Shown here: positions 56,959-64,000 of the stretch, in pieces
Layout of the letters: the number at the start of each line of letters is the position of its first letter
How positions within the stretch are numbered: the stretch's first letter is position 1
Notes under the pieces: model-generated
The model's input: only the letters and a program-made list of their open reading frames with translations
What the model was told of the DNA's origin: nothing
Databases searched by the model: none
Made by a program: the position numbers and the translations under genes
Origin: Gnetum montanum
Taxonomy: Eukaryota; Streptophyta; Gnetopsida; Gnetales; Gnetaceae
Length of the DNA: 64,000 nt
Assembly (NCBI GenBank): GCA_015680685.1
Contig: MNCI01029516.1
Location: 94,382-158,381, forward strand
Direction of reading: 5' to 3'

Positions 56959-59640
56959 TCATGCTTTGTCTCTACCTGCATCATCTTTGTCACTCGCTTC
57001 TACATCACCTCCTTTTGCATCACCTTCCCCTGCATTGTCCTCTATTGACTCTTCATTCCTTCCCTCTACAGGCCTTGCACCCTCATCCAAAGCCTGCATT
57101 GTAGAAATGAAGTGGTCAAGTAAAGTAACGCACGCAAGCTACAACAGAGCATAAGCATTAACATAGTAGGAAGCAACTAACCTGAGAAGGACCTACATCT
57201 ATCTCAAAGGGTATATGGTCTAAGCTGAGCCCAAGGTGGCCCTAGACCTCCTTTGTCGTGATGTCCACCCAATGCCTATTTCTTGGTTCAGCATCCGCAG
57301 TAGCTCTCTCCCTTTCGATGGTCATCCACCTTGGTGGTCTTGGAGAAAAGGAGGCGGTTGCGGTTTCTCTTGTGGAAAGGTCCACTTTCTAGTTAGGAGA
57401 TTCCATAACCTTTACCTACTCTTTGAACTTGGCATAGGCCTCAAAAGCATCAATGGCATTTACGAATGATTTATATGTAAACACCTCCACAGCAGCGTTC
57501 CTTTATAGTTTACAATAGGTGGCATGTTCTAGTTTATACATATGTTTATGATTTTTCTGGGACTACCCCCATTCAAATCTTTCAAATCTTGACATTTCTG
57601 GGCTAATAAGTCCATTTGAATCCGATGTTCTATTATTTCGTAGGTGGCTTTGGTGTTCTAATGCACGATTGTCCAAAATCTAGCATAATCTATCATAGCC
57701 GTGTGCCAATCCTCATTATTAGTGTCATGGGCTATGAGGAATTCGTTCCTCAACTTGAGATCCTCCACCTCGGTGCTCAGGTTGGCCTTCTCTTTCTCAG
57801 CTTTTTAGACCCATTTCCATAGGTCCTCGTTGATGCGCTTATACTCCCACAAGGAGCATGTTGAGTGCAAAGTGCATTTGCAAGCCTCATCATATGTGCG
57901 ACAAGACACCTCGATCACTTTAGGTGGGAATGTAGGCATGACACTAACTTTCAAAGGCCGTGCCAAATCCCATTTGAGCCGAGAGGCTACCTTGACACAA
58001 AGAGCATATCAGTCGCATTAGCATAGCAAGATTAGCAAGCTCAGGAAATTTTAGCATAGCAACATGAGAGAACCTATCACTACTACTTACCCACTTCAGG
58101 GTCCACCTACTGAAGGCAGCTGATCATGTCATCGATAATTCCCTGCATAAATGTAAACTTATCAGGGATCTCGACCCATGATTTTGCATGAATTGGAGGG
58201 GGTCCTGAAGCATTAACAATGGTGCCTGTCATATAACTAAACATGTCAATGATGGTCAAAATGAACTATGAAAAGGTAGACATATCGTCGAACTTACCAG
58301 CGTTCAATTACGATCTCCCTTTTCACTGATGCAAAATGATGGCGGCAACCTTGGCAGAAGTCCCTGCCAAGTCTAGAAGGGCTTCTTCTCCATGCACTGG
58401 TGCCTTTCCTTTTGAGAGACTAGTAGTTTGTTTATTCAAGGGAGACTCTTCATCGTCTCCAAAAATGCCCTCCTTGTTAGTAGGAGGATTCTACCTAATG
58501 ATAAAAGCCCCTGCCTTAGTGGCAAGAGTCCCTTTCTTCTTGACTAGGGCCCTCTCTTCTGATATTGGAGCCTCTGTGTCTTTATTCGTCATCCCTGTCT
58601 TAGGGGATGACACCTCTTCATCGCCTTCTTATTTTTTCTCTTCTTTTTCTGACAGCAAAGAGACATGTTTGTATTAGCTCAAATAAGTTAACTTGAAGTA
58701 GGTGCTACGCTATGCTACGCTATCTAGCATAGCATAGTGTAGCAGGCATTAACAAAGTAGGCAAAGAGATAAGCATGAACAAAAGCATTTACCAATGGGA
58801 AGTTGTGTCCTCTACAGTTTAAGCCGTAGTCTTCGACCCTCCTCGTCCTCCATGCGAAGGGTTTCCTTAGCTGGAGGAGGCCTCTTCCGCTACAACTTAC
58901 TAGTCGTAGTCTCAGCTATGAGATGTTCCCCTCACGACACGCTACTGGCTATAGGTGGGGCATCTCTCCTACGCTATCTTGGCCATGAAAGTTGCAGGCC
59001 ACCCGGTCGTTAGTCATCACAGAGAACGACTCCCCGATTATTTATGGGGTATTTTGGGCTTGAGTGGTTCAGAGGATCTGGCAAATCCATGGTCTAGAAA
59101 TATGGTTGCGATTTCACATGACCCAGGCTCCATTCTCTTGAACCACCAGAAACTTTGCAAAACGCTTTAGATAGGCTATGTAAAAGGCATAATTTATATT
59201 GGAATGGGACTCCAGTTTCTTATGGAGCCCCAAGATTTCAGTTTGCAAGCCTTTACATAGAAAATTATCCTAGTTGTAGTAGGCCCCCTCTTCCATGACC
59301 TCACACATTACCCAGGCCTACTCAATCCCTAGGATGTTCCCTTGGGAAAGCAGTTGGGGGAATGCATGAACGTGGAAGATAGGGTAAACCTCTCTGGTGG
59401 GTTCTACTTTGAGATTCTCCATGGGAAGCTCCTTTTGCTCCTTGGAAATCCCTAACCACTCCTGGATGTTCTTCTTCTGAAGGATTAGCTCCTTCTTGGA
59501 CTTCGACCCTATGAGGACGCCATTGGCAGGGACGCTAAAGAGGTTCACGAATTCATTGATTTCAATGACCACCCATATGCCCTGATTTGAAAGAGATCTA
59601 CAGACAAACACAGAAGAACCTACCTTCACTTGAGGGTGAG
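56959..59640 (-). pseudogene. Element D antisense gene, exons 8 to 4 (5' part cut off by element E)
   Basis: Exons on the - strand: part of exon 4 (about 59640-58793), exon 5 58648-58298 (351 nt), exon 6 58225-58091 (135 nt, the same as C), exon 7 57986-57182 and exon 8 57093-56959 (135 nt, stop TGA). Borders carry GT/AG (donors GTAAAT, GTAAGT, GTAAGT, GTTAGT). Exon 4 has VNLFSVPANGVLIGSKSK and INYAFYIAYLKRFAKFLVVQ; exon 7 has CKCTLHSTCSLWEYK and a coiled-coil stretch, with an indel that breaks its frame (805 nt); exon 8 is the acidic tail (GEGDAKGGDVEASDKDDAG). FCP1-like exons 1-3 are not in the window. It supports the exon model from B and C independently. Confidence 0.82.
58703..58743. repeat. 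LTR-like palindrome inside intron 4 of element D antisense gene
   Basis: GCTACGCTATGCTACGCTAT faces CTAGCATAGCATAGTGTAGC: 20-base arms pairing with a few CG-decay mismatches. Same place as 36411-36449 in element C. Confidence 0.7.
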
Positions 59641-61104
59641 CTGGGACTGAAAAAGGTAGAGTACCTTGGATGGTCCACATGCAGATCAGACAAGGATTTC
59701 CCCAAACGTATGCCACTGCATAATACGCTGGGTTATACATAAATGGCGTAATAAATGTAAACCAAAATGTGAGTGTGCAGGGATGTAAACAAGACGTAAA
59801 CCAATATGAACAAAAAATTGTAACAAATATTAGCCAAAAATGTAGGAACAAATGAGAACTGTAACAAATCTTGGCCAAAATACAGCAATATTATTGCGTA
59901 ATGAAAATTACAATGCACCGGTTTAGGCACAGTTGTGAATCTGACACAAGGCAGACGAAGAGCCCTGGTGGATGCAGTAGGGTGATGGTATGCTGGTTTT
60001 GGCTACAAGCACAGCATGAAGACTGTATGCTTAGCGTGCAGGGTAGAAGTCCAGCATGCAAATTGCCCAGATTTTTGCCCAGATTTTTCAATTTTTGAAC
60101 CTTGATCTAGTTAAAAATATGAGTTTTTGTATGGGTTTGGGTGCTAAATTTGAATCTAAGATGGGATGATTGGCTGTGGGATGCTAGAATGTCGGATCAG
60201 ATGACACATGGAGCATCAACCGAGTGCAAAAGAATGAAGCTTTACAAGTGTGCAACATGCTAGAGTGTACATGCTAGGTGTATACACTCGGCGTGTAGGC
60301 TAGTGTGTGGGCATGAAAACTACAATTTTGGAGCTTAATCCTGTACACTGAATTTGGATCCTCATTGCTTACGTGTTGCTGGTTCTTCGGGGTGTCTGGG
60401 GGCTCATTTTGACTTCACTTTGATGGAGTTTTGGGCACGTTTCTGGTGCGCACGCTGTGGTGTATGTTGGGCATGCTCGCTAGGCATGCAGACCAGTATG
60501 TAGGCATGAAACTACTACTTTTCAAGGTCAAAACTTGATTTTTGGGAGCCAAGGATGATGCCTGATGGTTTCTCTACCTCTGGAAACTAATTGCCTATGA
60601 AAATCATGATATGAGTTCCTGTTTTGGTCTATCTATGATGGTACACGCTGGGCGTGCACGCTGGGCGTGCACGCCAACTTGTAGGCATGAAACCCCATCA
60701 TTTTGAGGCCAAAACTTGATTTTCAAGGATCTGAGAGTTTCTAGGGACCTTGGGAAAGGTCCTAGGGAGTCTAGACCTTCATTTCTAGCTTGTTTTGGTG
60801 AGTTTTTGGGGTCCAAAAGTTGCTGTACACTGGGCTGTACGCTGAGCTGCACGCTGGGCATGCAGGCCTGTGTGCATGTAGTATACTTAGTCATAACTAA
60901 GTGTTTTAAGCTTGGTACTGTCAGTTCTTGTCACGCAATGTTGACATAGCCTCCAGTAGATATTGGGGGAATTTTTACTTGCTTGATTGGACTCTGTTTG
61001 ATGCTATTTATGGAGTTCTCAAGTTTCGGTCATGCTGGGAAGCATTATGACTCAGCTTGATTCTTGTCTGAAAGTGCTGGGCCCAAATTTTTTGTGGTGT
61101 TTCA
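59640..61104 (-). repeat. Element E 3' LTR (left edge approximate)
   Basis: The right edge GGTGTTTCA at 61104 is followed by a polypurine tract, as in element B. Its body is unlike the other LTRs but has its own palindromic units around CACGCTGGGCGTGCA (best at 60640-60675; others near 60260-60300, 60450-60495 and 60820-60870). No TATA box was called. Confidence 0.65.
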
Positions 61105-61160
61105 TTGGCCCTTCTTTATTGACACTTGGAGGAATCGACCCGAGAGTCATCGACAAAGAA
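61105..61160 (-). promoter_or_regulatory. Polypurine tract and stem-loop of element E
   Basis: On the - strand AATAAAGAAGGGCCAA abuts the LTR. CTTCTTT (61111-61117) and AAAGAAG (61154-61160) with further partial pairing form a stem in the same place as in B and C. Confidence 0.65.
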
Positions 61161-62229
61161 GTACAAAACACCACCAGTGAACAGGTGGCCAGCATTGTCC
61201 TTTGGCAATTGGCCAAATATTGTCGCACTGTATTCAGAGTACATGGGTGTAGGAAACAAGGTTTTAAGATGGGTAGGTAGATGTTTGCAATTTTGAGATT
61301 TGGAATTGATTAAGGAATTGTGTTGACATGGGAGAGGAGTGTTCATCTTGTGCAAAGAAGTCATGTTGTTTCATGTTGCTGGCAAATATTCGGCAGACTT
61401 GGAAACAAGACATGAGGAATACGTCCTTTGGAGGAACGAGACTCTTGTATTATGTCTGAGAGAACTCATTGTCACAACCAAAGCCACATGATGAGGTGAT
61501 GTGTCCTTTGGAGAAATAGGACCCTTGTGGAGTGTCTAAGGGAACCCATTGTCCGACAGCCAAAACTACGTAGTGAGATGAAACATGACGGTTTGAGACA
61601 TGAGTATTTCTTTCCAAGACAACTACCTTCCTGCCTGGGGCTTGCATGGGAAGTAACAAGGGTCTTGTAGTTCAATTTTTTTCCTTTGCTCTTTGATCTC
61701 TTTTTTGTTTTGTTGAAAGATCTTTCTTTTAGTTTTGCACTCATGCTCATGTGTCGTGTTGTGCGTTGCAACTACTTGAAAGTGTTGTAGCGTGCAACAG
61801 TGTGCTCAAAGTTTTGGGGCATACTAGGTGTATCTGGGAACTGTAACTGGGTAGGAAAGAGAACGAGAGTGTTGAGGAAGTGGAGAATGTATCGGAAACT
61901 GGGAATGTACTTTTGAACGGATTGATTAACTTGGTTGTGTGCATTAGAAACAATGTGGCACATTGTCACCGTGATGAAGTGTATCTATGTACGAGCACCA
62001 CTGGGTGTCATCCTGCAAACACAACTCCAAGAAGACAAGAAAACCACAAGTGAATGAGTTAGCCAACACTTTAGACATGAATGTGGCTGATGCAAATGAA
62101 GGCATCATGTGCAACTTGAGGTAAACAAATGAGTAGCAATAATGTTGTCAAAGCCAATGTGATGAATGATGTAGTGGGTGTTGATGAAGAAATTTCATGA
62201 ATTCCAACAACATGTGAATGTGCCAGAGA
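61161..62229 (-). other. Element E 3' untranslated region, no recognised gene
   Basis: Short open frames on both strands, none with a recognisable domain. Position equals 4013-5164 of B and 42286-43249 of C. Confidence 0.45.
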
Positions 62230-62500
62230 TGATCTTGCTAGTTTATAGTCTTAGCAGACTGTCATGGGTTAGTTTTGCATCATAACCCATTGGACGTTGC
62301 CAGTTTATCATTGTAGCAGATGGTATGATGCTAGTTTATAGTCGTGCAAGACTATGAAGAGGCAAGCTAGTTTATAGTCTTAATGGACTCTAGTGAATGA
62401 GCGTGATAGTTTAGTGTCATGTCGGATAAAGCTCTATGGTGTCGATTTACCGTCATGACTTTAGGACGTATTTGCGGTATCATTTTATCATCATGATAAT
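62230..62500 (-). repeat. Element E tandem array 2
   Basis: Six or seven units of about 40 bp with GCTAGTTTATAGTC / GCCAGTTTATCATT on the + strand, i.e. TAAACTAGC / TAAACTGGC in element sense, starting shortly after the integrase stop. Confidence 0.8.
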
Positions 62501-62525
62501 AGGAAGAATACGTACCTTAAGATCA

Positions 62526-64000
62526 TCAAACGTGGAATGGTTTCAGGTACATGTGATTTGTGGGATTGGCCAATTCGTTTCTGTCCATGTCTGCTAGTTT
62601 GAACGCTCCATTACCATACGCTTTGGTGACCAAGTAAGGCCCTTCCCAGTTGGCTGAGAACTTATCCGTGTGCTCATGAACTACCTTAAGTACAAGGTCT
62701 CCTTCCTTGATCGGACACTTATGGATGTCGTGTTGATGGCGTCGTCGTTGTTGCTTTTGGTACCACTCGATTTGATCAAGTGTTCGTGTGCACTTTTCTT
62801 CCATCGAATCGAGGTCAACGATGCACAACTCATTGTTCTGACCTTCGTCGAGTAGTCTGGATAGTATGATTCTTAAGGATGGTACCTGCAACTCGAGAGG
62901 TAAAACAACTTCTAAACCATAACCAAGACTATATGGTGTTTTACCCATGGACATCCTATGCGTTGTTCTGTATGCCCATAGCGCATAAACTAGCTGCTCA
63001 TGCCATCTTCGTTTGCTCTGATGAAGCATTTTCTTGAGCACCATGATGACAGTTTTATTTGTGGCTTTTTCTTGTCTATTGCTTTGAGGATAGTAAGGTG
63101 ATGAAAATGAGTGTTTAATACCTAAGCTTTCATAGAACATTTTTGTTTCGACATTGTTGAATTGTGGCCCATTGTTAGTGATGATGGTCATCGGGATGCC
63201 AAAACGAGTCACAATGTTTTCGAGGATAAAGTTGCATACTTGTTTCGATGTGGTCTTCCTAAGAGGGATAGCTTCTACTCATTTCACAAAATATTTAGTT
63301 GTGGTTATGATGAAGCTATGTCCCGCCAAAGATGAGGGAGTTATTGGTCCAATGATGTCTAACCCCCACTTCTGGAAAGGCAATGTGATTTGAGCTGTAT
63401 GCAACTCATTGGGTGGAACATGTATAAGATTACCATGCTTTTGACATGTATCACATGTTCTGACTTTGGAGAAATAGTCGTATTCCATATGTGGCCAATA
63501 GTACCCCAGGCATCTTATTTTGGTTGCCATTTCTTTGGACGCTATGTGCTCTCCATAGAGCCCCTCATGAACTTGATCCACAACGATTTGGCCATCGGTG
63601 CTATTAATGCATACCAGTAAAATACCTTCATAGGATCTACGACATAACATATCCCCTACTAGTGTATACTGTCGAGAGCATTTTTGCACTGCATCCTTCT
63701 ATGCATTCATTAGATGTTGAGGTGGTTCACCATGCAAAATGTATTCTTTGATGTCATCGTACCATTCTACGACGTGTGTTGTGCTAATGGATGCTATGGG
63801 AAGCTCATTAGGAGCATCAGTTATGGGCTTATTGCAGCTCATGATGGAAGTAGGCAACACATGAAACATGTTCAGTGAGATTTTTAGAGCTAATATGGCT
63901 AATGTGTCTACGATGGTATTATCATTTCTAGGGACATGTTGTAGTTCTACATTTATAAACTATTTCAACAAGTGTTTCGTCAAGTCACAGTAGGGTTGTA
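62526..64000 (-). pseudogene. pol: Element E pol, 3' part: RNase H end and integrase
   Basis: One frame from the window edge to the stop at 62526, interrupted by two TAG codons and one TGA (K*VEA, for Trp). Order: end of the second RNase H (LQHVPRNDNT, about 63930); integrase zinc-binding region with HEGLYGEH and CDTC (63580-63440); core with GLDIIGP (63365), TNNGPQF (63170; Asn in place of the second catalytic Asp, as in B) and QEKATNK, where the expected Glu position reads Lys (compare QAEATNK in B); C-terminal tail ending NHMYLKPFHV. The N-terminal pol lies outside the window. Confidence 0.9.

Larger units (their letters stand above)
50575..59640 (+). mobile_element. Element D, left part of a Tat-type Ty3/gypsy retrotransposon
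   Basis: Inserted in the last codons of element A integrase. It contains a 1657-bp LTR (50575-52231), primer site, two leader repeats, gag-protease, tandem array 1 and exons 8 to 4 of the antisense gene. Element E then interrupts it inside exon 4; its pol and 3' LTR lie beyond the window. LTR and gag resemble element C, so C and D belong to one family. The right edge is approximate. Confidence 0.85.
59640..64000 (-). mobile_element. Element E, 3' part of a Tat-type Ty3/gypsy retrotransposon (runs off window)
   Basis: On the - strand: pol from the window end to 62526, tandem array 2, untranslated region, stem-loop and polypurine tract, then an LTR whose outer edge at 61104 reads TGAAACACC in element orientation. 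It interrupts the antisense gene of D. The left LTR edge is unresolved; candidate TGTAAC starts are at about 59818 and 59859, and D homology is still seen at about 59630. Confidence 0.8.

Noticed and set aside
1-64000. Host genes, tRNA/rRNA genes, CRISPR arrays, bacterial operons
   Set aside because: None recognised. All multi-domain coding matches are retroelement proteins or the antisense passenger; repeats have no spacer-repeat structure.

Overview
This window is nested plant retrotransposon sequence and I recognise no host gene in it. Every coding fragment I can place belongs to Ty3/gypsy LTR elements. The RNase H region has two parts: a degenerate RT-linked RNase H followed by a second RNase H domain of the TNNxAEYE type. 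That pairing points to the Tat lineage (Ogre/Retand/Grande relatives) of land plants. The nesting, element sizes and base decay suggest a large, repeat-rich plant genome; I cannot name the species.

Five elements can be separated. Element A (+ strand, AT-rich, oldest) lies in three blocks: 1-2404 (leader and gag), 19132-27871 (gag, protease, antisense gene) and 44881-50574 (spacer and pol). Element B (- strand, complete, 2405-19131) sits in A's gag; it has two 1555-bp LTRs and an imperfect 5-bp target duplication. Element C (+ strand, complete, 27872-44880) sits in A's spacer between antisense gene and pol. Element D (+ strand, from 50575) sits at the end of A's integrase; only its left part is present. 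Element E (- strand, about 59640 to the window end) interrupts D and runs out of the window.

The shared layout, read in the element's own direction, is: LTR, primer site, leader, gag-protease, tandem array 1, a 4-5 kb gene on the OPPOSITE strand, a splice-acceptor-like site, RT-RNaseH-integrase, tandem array 2, a stem-loop overlapping the polypurine tract, LTR.

The antisense gene is the main discovery. In B and C I could assign the same eight exons, with the same phases, GT/AG borders (one acceptor is mutated in C) and lengths that differ only by multiples of three. Joined, they give reading frames of 3255 and 3402 nt. The predicted protein of about 1085-1134 residues has an FCP1/HAD-phosphatase-like N-terminal region with degenerate catalytic Asp residues, a conserved central region, a Cys-rich motif with a coiled coil, and an acidic tail. 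Older copies survive in A and D. Because it is antisense, its introns would not be removed from the genomic RNA, which explains how an intron-bearing gene can be carried by a retrotransposon.

Other recurring structures are: a repeated TAAACTAGCA-type motif in the untranslated gaps of every element, always in the sense direction; element-specific palindromic modules in the LTRs and in one antisense-gene intron; copy-number-variable leader repeats; and a stem-loop at the polypurine tract. All genes are broken, mostly by CAG-to-TAG or TGG-to-TAG transitions, as expected from decay of methylated CHG cytosines.
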